Of a stretch of 62,369 nucleotides of DNA, positions 18,943 to 28,081 are shown piece by piece. Within the stretch, counting starts at the first letter, position 1, and every line of letters starts with the position of its first letter. The DNA lies in the NCBI GenBank assembly GCA_903941095.1, contig CAJANN010000362.1:1-62369 (forward strand), written 5' to 3'. The notes under the pieces were generated by a model. That model saw only the letters and a list, made by a program, of their open reading frames with translations. It searched no databases and was not told the DNA's origin. A program made the translations under genes and the position numbers. This DNA is from an uncultured Rhodospirillaceae bacterium (GTDB lineage: Bacteria > Pseudomonadota > Alphaproteobacteria > Rhodospirillales > Magnetospirillaceae).

Positions 18943-19800
18943 ATGACCGACGATTCCGCCTCTCTTGACCAGCTGCGCCGCCAGATCGACGCCATCGACG
19001 ATCGTCTGCACGATCTGGTGATGGAGCGCACGGCCCTGGTCGGGCGCATCGCCGCGGCCAAGGCGCCCGGCGACGGCATCGCCCTGCGGCCGGGCCGCGA
19101 GGCCCAGATCCTGCGCCGTCTGCTGGACCGCCATCGGGGTGCCTTTCCCCGCCCCGCCCTGGTCCGCATCTGGCGCGAGATCATGGGGGCGCTGGTCGGC
19201 CTGCAGCGCCCCTTCTCGGTCGCCGTCGCCCAGCCCGAACGGGGCGCCGGCTATATCGAACTGACCCGCGACCATTTCGGCGTGGTGACGCCGCTGACCG
19301 TTCATCCCGCCTCGGGGCCGGTGGTGCGCGACGTCGCCAACGGCCGCGTTTCGGTCGGCGTGGTGCCGCCGCCCCAGGCCCCCGGCGGGGCCGACTGGTG
19401 GCTGGCGCTGGTGCCGGACGTCGACAACATGCCGCGTGTGGTCGGCCATCTGCCGATGCTGCTCCAGGAGACGCCTCCCGGACATCCCGATCCGCTGCAC
19501 GCCTTCGTCCTGGCCCGGCGCGAGCCCGAGGATACCGGCCACGACCGCACCCTGGTGGTGGTCGAAACCGTGCCCGACGTCAGCCGCGACCGCCTGCGCA
19601 GCCTGCAGTCCGGCGTCGGGCTGGACTGTCTGTCGGTCCTGGCCAGCCACCACGACGGCGCCACCTGGCTGCACCTGTCCGAGATCAGGGGGTTCGTCGC
19701 CCAGAACGATGCCCGGCTGATCGCCCTGAGCGTCGGCTATGCCGACACCATCCGCAAGACCCGGGTCATCGGCGGCTACGCCGAACCGATGCCCGTCTGA
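18943..19800 (+). CDS. chorismate mutase (AroQ) with degenerate prephenate dehydratase/ACT-like C-terminal region
   Basis: LDQLRRQIDAIDDRLHDLVMERTALVGRIAAAK...REAQILRRLL; C-terminal HFGVVTPLTVHPASGPVVRDVANGRVSVGVVPPP. Confidence 0.8.
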   Translation: MTDDSASLDQLRRQIDAIDDRLHDLVMERTALVGRIAAAKAPGDGIALRPGREAQILRRLLDRHRGAFPRPALVRIWREIMGALVGLQRPFSVAVAQPERGAGYIELTRDHFGVVTPLTVHPASGPVVRDVANGRVSVGVVPPPQAPGGADWWLALVPDVDNMPRVVGHLPMLLQETPPGHPDPLHAFVLARREPEDTGHDRTLVVVETVPDVSRDRLRSLQSGVGLDCLSVLASHHDGATWLHLSEIRGFVAQNDARLIALSVGYADTIRKTRVIGGYAEPMPV

Positions 19801-19818
19801 CCCGCCCTTAAGGAGGTA

Positions 19819-20919
19819 TTGATGACCGCTCCCTCTCCGCGCCCCGGCATCATGGACATCCGCCCCTATGTCGGCGGCGAATCCGCCCTGGAAGGCGTGA
19901 CCCGCGTGATGAAGCTGTCGTCCAACGAGGGTGCGCTGGGGCCAAGCCCCAAGGCGGTCGAGGCGCTGAAGGCGATGGCCGGCGAGATCCACCGCTACCC
20001 CGACGGCGGCGCCACCGAACTGCGCAACGCCCTGGCCGCCCGCTGGGGCGTCGATGCCGACCGCATCGTCTGCGGCGCCGGCTCGGACGAGCTGCTGGGC
20101 ATCCTGTGCCGCGCCTATGCCGGCCCCGGCGACGAAGTGCTGTATTCGGCGCACGGCTTCCTGATGTACGCCATCGCCGCCAAGGCATGCGGCGCCACGC
20201 CGGTGACCGCGCCCGAAACCGACCTGACCGCCAATGTCGACGCCCTGCTGGCGGCGGTGACGCCGAAGACGAAGATCCTGTTCCTGGCCAATCCCAACAA
20301 CCCCACCGGCACCTACCTGCCCGCCGACGAGGTCCGCCGCCTGCGGGCCGGCCTGCGCGACGACATCTTGCTGGTCATCGACGCCGCCTATGCGGAATTC
20401 GTCAGCAGGAACGATTACACCGCCGGAATCGAGCTGGTCGAGGCCGGCGACAACACGGTGATGTGCCGCACCTTCTCGAAGATCTACGCCCTGGGCGGCC
20501 TGCGCCTGGGCTGGGCCTATTGCCCGGCCGACATCGCCGGGGTGCTGAACCGGGTGCGCAATCCCTTCAATGTCGGCTCGGCCGCCCTGGCCGCCGGACT
20601 GGCCGCCCTGCAGGACGGCGCCTACATGGAACTGTGCCGCAGCCACAACGATTACTGGCTGCCGTGGATGCTGGACGAGATCCGGAAGCTGGGCCTGCCG
20701 GCCACCCCGTCGGTGTGCAACTTCGTCCTGATCCGGTTCCCGATGACCGAGGGGCGGAACGCCCAGGCGGCCGACGCCTTCCTGCGCGGCCAGGGCATCA
20801 TCACCCGGGCGATGGGCGGCTATGGCCTGCCGGACTGGCTGCGCATCACCATCGGCGCCGGCGACGAGAACCAGGCGGTGATCCAGGCCCTGGCAGAGTT
20901 CACCGCCCGGTGGAAATGA
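19819..20919 (+). CDS. hisC: histidinol-phosphate aminotransferase
   Basis: KLSSNEGALGPSPKAV...FLANPNNPTGTYLP...RTFSKIYALGGLRLGW. Confidence 0.93.
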   Translation: MMTAPSPRPGIMDIRPYVGGESALEGVTRVMKLSSNEGALGPSPKAVEALKAMAGEIHRYPDGGATELRNALAARWGVDADRIVCGAGSDELLGILCRAYAGPGDEVLYSAHGFLMYAIAAKACGATPVTAPETDLTANVDALLAAVTPKTKILFLANPNNPTGTYLPADEVRRLRAGLRDDILLVIDAAYAEFVSRNDYTAGIELVEAGDNTVMCRTFSKIYALGGLRLGWAYCPADIAGVLNRVRNPFNVGSAALAAGLAALQDGAYMELCRSHNDYWLPWMLDEIRKLGLPATPSVCNFVLIRFPMTEGRNAQAADAFLRGQGIITRAMGGYGLPDWLRITIGAGDENQAVIQALAEFTARWK

Positions 20920-20920
20920 C

Positions 20921-21805
20921 ATGACCGCTCCCTTGTTCGACACCGTCTGTTTCGTCGGCATCGGCCTGATCAATTCGTCCATCGCCCGGGCGGTCCGCCA
21001 GGAAGGGCTGGCCCGGCGGCTGGTCACGCTCGACACCTCGGCCAAGGCCCGCCAGACGGCGCTGGAGCTGGGGGTGGCCGACGCCGCGTCGGACGATCCC
21101 GCCGCCGTCGTCCCCGGTGCCGATCTGGTGATCATCGGCACTCCGGTCGGGGCGGTGGAAACCGTGGCCCGGACCATCGGCCCGCATCTGAGCGCCGGCG
21201 CCATCGTCAGCGACGTCGGCTCGGTGAAGATCGCGGTGATCCGCGACGTCACCCCCTATCTGCCCGAAGGCGTCCACTTCGTGCCCGGCCACCCCATCGC
21301 CGGAACCGAGCATTCCGGGCCGGAAAGCGGGTTCGCCGACCTGTTCCGGGGCCGCTGGTGCATCCTGACCCCCCTGCCCGGAACCGACGGGCCGGCGATT
21401 GAAAAGGTCACCGCCCTGTGGACGGCGATGGGCTCGATGATCGAGGTGATGGACCCCAGCCACCATGATCAGGTTCTGGCCATCACCTCGCACCTGCCGC
21501 ACCTGATCGCCTATACCATCGTCGGCACCGCCAACGACCTGCAGGGCCACCTGCAGCAGGAGGTCATCAAGTTCTCGGCCTCGGGGTTCCGCGACTTCAC
21601 CCGCATCGCCGCCTCGGACCCGATCATGTGGCGGGACATCTTCCTGTCCAACAAGGATGCGGTGCTGGAAGTCATCCAACGCTTCACCGAGGATCTGACC
21701 GCCCTGCAGCGGGCCATCCGCTGGGGCGAGGGCGAGGTGCTGGAAAAACGCTTCACCGAAACCCGCGCCATCCGCCGCGCCATCGTCGACGCCCGCCAGG
21801 CCTGA
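20921..21805 (+). CDS. tyrA: prephenate/arogenate dehydrogenase
   Basis: VCFVGIGLINSSIARAVRQ...VGSVK...GHPIAGTEHSGPESGFADLFRGRWCILTP. Confidence 0.92.
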   Translation: MTAPLFDTVCFVGIGLINSSIARAVRQEGLARRLVTLDTSAKARQTALELGVADAASDDPAAVVPGADLVIIGTPVGAVETVARTIGPHLSAGAIVSDVGSVKIAVIRDVTPYLPEGVHFVPGHPIAGTEHSGPESGFADLFRGRWCILTPLPGTDGPAIEKVTALWTAMGSMIEVMDPSHHDQVLAITSHLPHLIAYTIVGTANDLQGHLQQEVIKFSASGFRDFTRIAASDPIMWRDIFLSNKDAVLEVIQRFTEDLTALQRAIRWGEGEVLEKRFTETRAIRRAIVDARQA

Positions 21806-21890
21806 TCCGGATTTGCAGTGAACCGCTCGCGGGGGGTGTTGACTTACCCCCCCGCCCGGGTGTCCCCTGGCCCGGTCCGAATGGCAGGAG

Positions 21891-22751
21891 ATGCAAAAGA
21901 TGGCCAATCATATCCGCGGGCTCGACCATGCCGTCATCGCCGTGCGCGACCTGGAACAGGCGGCGGAAACCTTCCGCCGCCTGGGCTTCGTCCTGACCCC
22001 GAAAGGCCGCCACGCCGAATGGGGCACCGCCAACCATTGCATCATGTTCGGACAGGACTACATCGCCCTGCAGGGCGTGGACGGGACCGGCGCCGAGGCC
22101 GACCGGCTGCGCGCCTTCACCGACCGGGGCGAGGGCCTGATCGGCATCGCCATCGGGTCGGACAACGGTGCCGCCGCCATCGATTCACTGCGCCGGGGCG
22201 GTCTGGACATTCCCGATCCGGCATCGCTGTCGCGCCGGCTTGAAACGCCGCGCGGCACCGCCACCTTGATGTTTTCCGAAGCCCTGCTGCCCGCCGAGGC
22301 CACTCCGGGGGTGCGCAGCCGCCTGGTGCAGCACATCACCGCCGAACGCGAACGCTTCCCCGAATGGCTGGCCCATCCCAACGGGGCCTTCGGCATCGCC
22401 GCCGTGACCGCCATCGTCGAGGACCCGGCGGCCCTGACGTCTTCATGGGACCGGGTGTTCGGCCCGCATTCGGCGGTGCTGACCGACGCCACCGTCACCG
22501 TCCATACCGGCCGCGGGCTGGTGTTCCTGACCAATCCCGACGACCTGACGCAGTTGCACCCCGATGCCGAACTGGACGAACTGCCGCCGCCGCCGGCTCT
22601 GGTGGCCCTGGCCCTGCAGGTGGCCGATACCGGACGGGCGGCGGAACTGCTGGCCCGTAACGGCGTCGAGTTCAGCCGCGACAGCGAGGGAACCATCCGC
22701 ATCCCGCCGTCGGAAGCGCACGGCGTCTTCATCGAAATGGCGGGGAACTGA
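21891..22751 (+). CDS. VOC-family (glyoxalase/bleomycin-resistance fold) protein
   Basis: IRGLDHAVIAVRDLEQAAETFRRLGFVLTPKGRHAEWGTANHCIMF. Confidence 0.85.
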   Translation: MQKMANHIRGLDHAVIAVRDLEQAAETFRRLGFVLTPKGRHAEWGTANHCIMFGQDYIALQGVDGTGAEADRLRAFTDRGEGLIGIAIGSDNGAAAIDSLRRGGLDIPDPASLSRRLETPRGTATLMFSEALLPAEATPGVRSRLVQHITAERERFPEWLAHPNGAFGIAAVTAIVEDPAALTSSWDRVFGPHSAVLTDATVTVHTGRGLVFLTNPDDLTQLHPDAELDELPPPPALVALALQVADTGRAAELLARNGVEFSRDSEGTIRIPPSEAHGVFIEMAGN

Positions 22752-22759
22752 GCCGCCCG

Positions 22760-23791
22760 TCAGCGGTGGCGGGGTGGCAGGAACTCGGCGACAAGCGGTG
22801 CGTGATAGCTTTCCGGGCTGGCCCACACCGTGGCCGCCGACACCAGTTCGTCGCCCAGGTCCTCGTTGTGCAGTTCGGCCACGCCGAACCATCCCAGCAG
22901 CGGCCGCGACACCAGGATGTGATCCAGCAGGATCCGCCGCCCGTGGTGGATCGCCGAGAACCGCTGGCTTTCGGCGATCGACCGTTCCACCGGCACCAGG
23001 ACGCGGGGGCCGAGATGGCCGTTGCCGGTGTCGTCCTCGTCGCCGCGGATGGTGCGGACCGGCGCTTCGCGGTCCTCGGCGTTGAAATCGCCGCAGACGG
23101 CGATCAGCGCGGCGGGGTCCGCGTCGAAGATCCTTTCGACCAGCAGGCGGGTTTCCAGCGCCTGCCCGCTGCGCTTGATGTCGGCCAGAAAAAAGCCCTC
23201 GGCCCAGCCGCCGATGCTTTGCCAGCGTCCGTGCGCCTCTTTCTGGCCGGGCAGCCAGGCGGCGCGCGGCGCCCGCAGGTGGACGTTGACGACGTGCAGG
23301 CGGCGACCGCCGCCGGCATCGACCACCACATGCAGGATCGGACGGTCCCATTCCACCGCTTCCGGCAGATGCGGCTGCGGGAAGGCCGTCACCGGCCGAT
23401 AGGACGGCGGCGGCACCAGATCGTGCCAGATCTGGCTGGTTTCCAGGATCGGCAGCCGCGACAGCACCACCAGATTGTGACGGTCGGCCGGCCGCACCCC
23501 GCCGCGGCTGAACGACACCGCCCGGAACCGATGTTCGTAATCGCTGCCGGCCAGCAGCCGGTCCAGGGCGCTGACCTCGCGCGGGCCGTGCTTGGACAGG
23601 GCGTGGGCGTTGACCTCCTGCAGGCACAGGATGTCGGCGCGCAGCCGCTGCAATTGCGGCCCCAGAACCGCCATCCGGTCGGCGAAGTCGCCCGGACCGG
23701 ACCTGTCGTCCAGGCTTTCCAGGTTGAACGTGGCGATTCTCAGGCGAGTCACGGCGGCGGTCTCCGGCCAGACGGAATGCCTTTCCAGCAT
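22760..23791 (-). CDS. endonuclease/exonuclease/phosphatase family protein
   Basis: LRIATFNLESLDD, ADILCLQEVNA, AVCGDFNAED, LLDHILVS motifs; start ATG at 23791. Confidence 0.9.
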   Translation of the reverse strand: MLERHSVWPETAAVTRLRIATFNLESLDDRSGPGDFADRMAVLGPQLQRLRADILCLQEVNAHALSKHGPREVSALDRLLAGSDYEHRFRAVSFSRGGVRPADRHNLVVLSRLPILETSQIWHDLVPPPSYRPVTAFPQPHLPEAVEWDRPILHVVVDAGGGRRLHVVNVHLRAPRAAWLPGQKEAHGRWQSIGGWAEGFFLADIKRSGQALETRLLVERIFDADPAALIAVCGDFNAEDREAPVRTIRGDEDDTGNGHLGPRVLVPVERSIAESQRFSAIHHGRRILLDHILVSRPLLGWFGVAELHNEDLGDELVSAATVWASPESYHAPLVAEFLPPRHR

Positions 23792-23869
23792 AGCACTCCT
23801 GCACCGGCTTGTGCGCGCCCCCGGCGGCGATGTACCATCCACGGCGGGGACGGGGCGAGGAAGCGGTCG

Positions 23870-24319
23870 ATGGCGCTGGTGACATGGGACAAGGCGTACA
23901 GCGTCGGAAACGCGCTGCTCGATGCCGATCACCGGATCATTCTCGATCTGCTCAACCAGTTGCACGACGCCGCCGACACCGACCAGAGCCGCATCGTGGT
24001 CGGCAGCATTCTGAATGCGCTGGCTGAATATACCGAGCATCATTTCCGCCGGGAAGAGGTGCTGATGGCTCTGGCCGGATATCCCCGGACCGACGAGCAC
24101 GTCGCATCCCATCGTCAGTTGGAGGCCCGCGTCGGCACCATCCGCAGCCTTTGGGCGGCGGGGGACCGGCAGGCTTTGAACGAAGAGGTGCTGTCCCTGC
24201 TCAAGAAGTGGTTGACCGGGCATATTCTGGAAGATGATAAAGCGTATGGTCCCTGGGTGGAGGCCGCGTCAGCCGGCGCCGAGACGGCACGCAACCCGGC
24301 CTGCGATCAGGCGCCGTGA
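23870..24319 (+). CDS. bacteriohemerythrin
   Basis: VTWDKAYSVGNALLDADHRIILDLLNQLHDA...YTEHHFRREEVLM...HVASHRQLE...WLTGHILEDDKAYGPW: hemerythrin His/Glu/Asp ligand pattern. Confidence 0.93.
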   Translation: MALVTWDKAYSVGNALLDADHRIILDLLNQLHDAADTDQSRIVVGSILNALAEYTEHHFRREEVLMALAGYPRTDEHVASHRQLEARVGTIRSLWAAGDRQALNEEVLSLLKKWLTGHILEDDKAYGPWVEAASAGAETARNPACDQAP

Positions 24320-25095
24320 CAGGGGGAAGGGGTTTGCTGGCCATGTTTACCGAACGCAAGATGTTCACCGCCGAAATCCAGCGCATGAAGGCGCTGTCCG
24401 GGAAGGGCGAGGCCGGATCGCTGGCGGGCGGCGTCTCGAACTCCGAGGTGCTGAAGGCCCTGCAAGAGGTCCGCGACGACATCAAGGTCCTGGAACACCT
24501 GATCAAGGGGGAGGAACCGCCGCCGCCCAGCGCCCAGGCCGCCAGCATGGAAGACATGATCCACCAGCGGCAGGCCGAAGTGGCGATGCTGAAGACGGAG
24601 CTGCGCGCCCTGGCTGTCTGCATCGAGCAGACCAAGCAGGAAATCGCCGCCCTGAAGCCCAGCGACGGCGACGACGACCGGCTGGTGACCGTGGCCTTCG
24701 AACTGGACGCCATCGTCAGCGCCACCGAGGGCGCCACCGATTCCATCCTGGACGCCGCCGAAAAGATCGACGGGCTGGCCCGCGAGATCCAGTCGCACGG
24801 CGACCCCTTCATCAAACGGCTGGCCGACGACATTTCGGAAACCATCGTTTCTGTATTCGAGGCCTGCAACTTCCAGGACATTACCGGCCAGCGGATTTCC
24901 AAGGTGGTCCGCACCCTGCAGTTCGTGGAAGGCAAGATCACCAACATGATCAACATCTGGGGACCGGACAACATCGCCGAAATCGTCCCCAAGTCCCATT
25001 CGGATGTCCGCGACGACGATTCCCGCCTGCTGAACGGGCCGGCCCTGGAAAACCAGGGTATCAGCCAGAACGAGATCGACAAGCTGTTCGGATAG
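24316..25095 (+). CDS. cheZ: chemotaxis protein phosphatase CheZ
   Basis: SVFEACNFQDITGQRISKVVRTLQFVE (CheZ active-site helix) and C-terminal ISQNEIDKLFG CheY-binding-like peptide; start may be 24343. Confidence 0.88.
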   Translation: MTGGRGLLAMFTERKMFTAEIQRMKALSGKGEAGSLAGGVSNSEVLKALQEVRDDIKVLEHLIKGEEPPPPSAQAASMEDMIHQRQAEVAMLKTELRALAVCIEQTKQEIAALKPSDGDDDRLVTVAFELDAIVSATEGATDSILDAAEKIDGLAREIQSHGDPFIKRLADDISETIVSVFEACNFQDITGQRISKVVRTLQFVEGKITNMINIWGPDNIAEIVPKSHSDVRDDDSRLLNGPALENQGISQNEIDKLFG

Positions 25096-25120
25096 ACCGC
25101 CGGACGGAGCGCCGGGTCCA

Positions 25121-25149
25121 AGCCGCCCCAGCCGCTGGGGCGGCTTTTA
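25121..25149 (+). terminator. Rho-independent terminator after cheZ
   Basis: AGCCGCCCCAG-CC-GCTGGGGCGGCTTTTATTTT. Confidence 0.9.
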
Positions 25150-25306
25150 TTTTGGTAAATTTTGAAGAAATTGCTATAAACAATTCTTTAACAGTCAAAG
25201 AAAGAACACCAGTAGAATTGAAAACACACAGAAAATATCTCTACTGCCCACTGTGCATAAGTATAATCATTGACTAAAACCTTAATCGACTTTGACATCA
25301 CAACAC

Positions 25307-25335
25307 TTGACGTCCGCGCCCGCCTGCCCCACTCT
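25307..25335 (+). promoter_or_regulatory. candidate rnpB promoter
   Basis: TTGACG 25307-25312, 17-nt spacer, weak -10 ACTCTG 25330-25335, just upstream of the RNase P P1 helix. Confidence 0.35.
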
Positions 25336-25341
25336 GCCGAC

Positions 25342-25731
<390 letters not shown>

Positions 25732-25949
25732 AAAATCCCCGACCCGTCCCACGCCATCCCATATCGCACCCCCCTGCCGCCCCCGCCCGCCGGCCGGAAC
25801 GTCCGCAGAACCATATTCACGATTCATTTACGATTTTACGGATTTTTTCGTTAAAATTCAAAGAGATATCATATCAAGTTCCAGTACTTTGACAGATACC
25901 CCCGTCAATTTGACAGGATTGGCCCTGCCCCAGGTTTTTACTAGTCAAT

Positions 25950-25993
25950 ACCATTGACGCCCATAAATACCCATGCTATCCCATTCAGACCCA
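25950..25993 (-). promoter_or_regulatory. MraZ-box array (TGGGN repeats, 10-bp period)
   Basis: Minus strand: TGGGT-ctgaa-TGGGA-tagca-TGGGT-attta-TGGGC-gtcaa-TGGTA; CCCA at 25960, 25970, 25980, 25990 on + strand. Confidence 0.85.
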
Positions 25994-26073
25994 CCGTGAG
26001 GCGTCTGACGGACGAAGTGCGCGCGATCGGCTGAGGGGACAGGGGCACAGGCTTTTCGGCAGGCGGACGGGGG

Positions 26074-26547
26074 ATGGGGCTTTTCCTCTCCACATTCGTG
26101 AACAAGGTTGACCGCAAGGGCCGGGTATCGGTCCCGGCGACCTTCCGCGCGACCCTGGCCCAGCAGTCCTTCCAGGGCATCATCGCCTATCGGTCGTTCA
26201 CCAATGCCTGCATCGAAGGCTGCGGCATGGACTTCATGGAGCGCCTGTCCGACAGCGCCCAGACCCTGGACGCCTTCTCGCCCGAGCAGGAAGACCTGTC
26301 GGCCCTGATCTTCGCCGACGCCCGCCAGCTGTCCTGGGACCCGGAAGGCCGCATCCTGCTGCCCGAGGATGTCATGGCCCACGCCGGCATCACCGAAACA
26401 GCCGCCTTCGTCGGCAAGGGCCAGACCTTCCAGATCTGGTCGCCCGACGCCTATCGCGCCCTGGAAGCGGAAATCCGCGCCCGCGCCCTCAGCTCGCGCC
26501 CGACCCTGCCCCTGAAGCCCAAAGCCCCGGCCGGGGATTCGCGATGA
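26074..26547 (+). CDS. mraZ: transcriptional regulator MraZ
   Basis: [21 protein letters not shown]; first gene of dcw cluster. Confidence 0.95.
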   Translation: MGLFLSTFVNKVDRKGRVSVPATFRATLAQQSFQGIIAYRSFTNACIEGCGMDFMERLSDSAQTLDAFSPEQEDLSALIFADARQLSWDPEGRILLPEDVMAHAGITETAAFVGKGQTFQIWSPDAYRALEAEIRARALSSRPTLPLKPKAPAGDSR

Positions 26548-27527
26548 CCCCCCCCGCCCCCGCCCGGGACTCGGATTCCATCCCCCACATCCCCGTTCTG
26601 CTGGATGAAGTGCTGGCCGCCCTGGCCCCGCTTGCCGGCGGACGCTTCGTCGACGGCACGTTCGGGGCCGGCGGCTATTCCCGCGCTCTGCTGAACGGGG
26701 GCGCGCACCATGTCTGGGGCATCGACCGCGACCCCGACGCCGTCTCCCGCGGACGCGCCCTGCCGGAAACCGCCGCCGGCCGGCTGACTGTCCTGGCCGG
26801 GCGCTACGGCGACATGGACCGCCTGCTGGCCGAGTATGGCGAGCACGGCGTCGACGGCATCGCCCTGGATATCGGCGTGTCGTCCATGCAGATCGACCAG
26901 GCCGAACGGGGTTTTTCGTTCGCCAAGGACGGTCCGCTGGACATGCGGATGGAACAAAGCGGCCCGTCGGCCGCCGACGTGGTCAACACCGCCTCCGAGA
27001 CCGAGCTGGCCGACATCATCTATACCCTGGGGGAAGAACGTCATTCCCGCCGGGTCGCCCGCGCCATCGTCGCCGCCCGCGCCGACAGGACGTTCCGGCG
27101 GACCCTGGAACTGGCCGACGTGGTGCGCCGCGCCGTCCGCAAAGGCGGCGACGGCATCGACCCCGCCACCCGCACCTTCCAGGCACTGCGCATCCACGTC
27201 AACGACGAGCTGGGCGAACTGGAACGCGGCCTGGCCGCCGCCGAGCGCCTGCTCGGCCCCGGCGGGCGACTGGCCGTGGTCACCTTCCATTCGCTTGAGG
27301 ACCGCGTCGTCAAGGCCTTCCTGCGCCGCCGCTCGGGCACGGCCGAGGGCGGCTCGCGCCATCTGCCGGCCCAGGCCGCCGGTCCGGCCCCCACCTTCAC
27401 CCTGCTGACCCGCAAGGCCGTCGCCGCCGGCCCTGCCGAAACCGCCCGCAACCCGCGCGCCCGCTCGGCCAAGCTGCGCGCCGCCACCCGCACCGCCGCA
27501 CCGGCCTGGGAAGGGGGGCGGCGATGA
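26544..27527 (+). CDS. rsmH: 16S rRNA (cytosine1402-N4)-methyltransferase
   Basis: [13 protein letters not shown]...[16 protein letters not shown]...[20 protein letters not shown]. Confidence 0.97.
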   Translation: MTPPAPARDSDSIPHIPVLLDEVLAALAPLAGGRFVDGTFGAGGYSRALLNGGAHHVWGIDRDPDAVSRGRALPETAAGRLTVLAGRYGDMDRLLAEYGEHGVDGIALDIGVSSMQIDQAERGFSFAKDGPLDMRMEQSGPSAADVVNTASETELADIIYTLGEERHSRRVARAIVAARADRTFRRTLELADVVRRAVRKGGDGIDPATRTFQALRIHVNDELGELERGLAAAERLLGPGGRLAVVTFHSLEDRVVKAFLRRRSGTAEGGSRHLPAQAAGPAPTFTLLTRKAVAAGPAETARNPRARSAKLRAATRTAAPAWEGGRR

Positions 27528-28081
27528 TCAAGGGATTGGTCAGCACCTTCCTGTTCGCCTGCATCGCCGCCGCCATCGGCGTCGGCCTTTACTTCGTCAA
27601 GCACGAGGTCAAGGAACAGGAGGCCCGTCTCAACGAACTGAACCAGGAAATCCAGCGCAACCAGGAAGCCATCCACATCCTGAAGGCCGAGTGGAGCTAT
27701 CTGAACGACCCGGCCCGTCTGCGGCAATTGTCGGAAAAGTTCCTCAGCATGCGGGTGATGGGGCCGTCGCAGATCACCTCGCTGACCCCGGCCCGGCGCG
27801 AGCCGACGGCCACCGCGGCGGTCCCCCCGGTCAAGCCGCCGGCCGGCACCGTCCGGGCCGATCCGCCCAAGCCCCCCGCCCGTCCCGACGCGGGCCGCGG
27901 CGAGACCGCCAGGGCCGAACCGCTCAGACCGCCGGTCCGGCCGGCACCATCGGTCGCCGCCATGCCCGTTCCGCCGGCCCCCCCGCCCGCTCCTGTCGCC
28001 GCCCCCACCCCGGGGCGGACCATCGTCATTCAGTCGCCCGCCCTGGCCCAGACCCCCGATGGGCCGGGAGGACGGCAATGA
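27524..28081 (+). CDS. ftsL: cell division protein FtsL with long Pro/Ala-rich C-terminal tail
   Basis: N-terminal TM, coiled coil [39 protein letters not shown], position between rsmH and ftsI. Confidence 0.88.
   Translation: MIKGLVSTFLFACIAAAIGVGLYFVKHEVKEQEARLNELNQEIQRNQEAIHILKAEWSYLNDPARLRQLSEKFLSMRVMGPSQITSLTPARREPTATAAVPPVKPPAGTVRADPPKPPARPDAGRGETARAEPLRPPVRPAPSVAAMPVPPAPPPAPVAAPTPGRTIVIQSPALAQTPDGPGGRQ

Noticed and set aside
18830-18945. Possible SAM riboswitch upstream of metX
   Set aside because: Read the minus strand for SAM-I/SAM-II conserved cores; only a weak TAGCTAA-like stretch was present, without supporting stems.
18886-21252. 788-aa minus-strand ORF
   Set aside because: Shadow of chorismate mutase-hisC-tyrA, all of which have strong motifs on +.
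21831-21852. GGGGGGT-gttgactt-ACCCCCC hairpin between tyrA and the VOC gene considered as riboswitch
   Set aside because: Simple 7-bp stem; most likely an attenuator/terminator remnant, with no further conserved structure visible.
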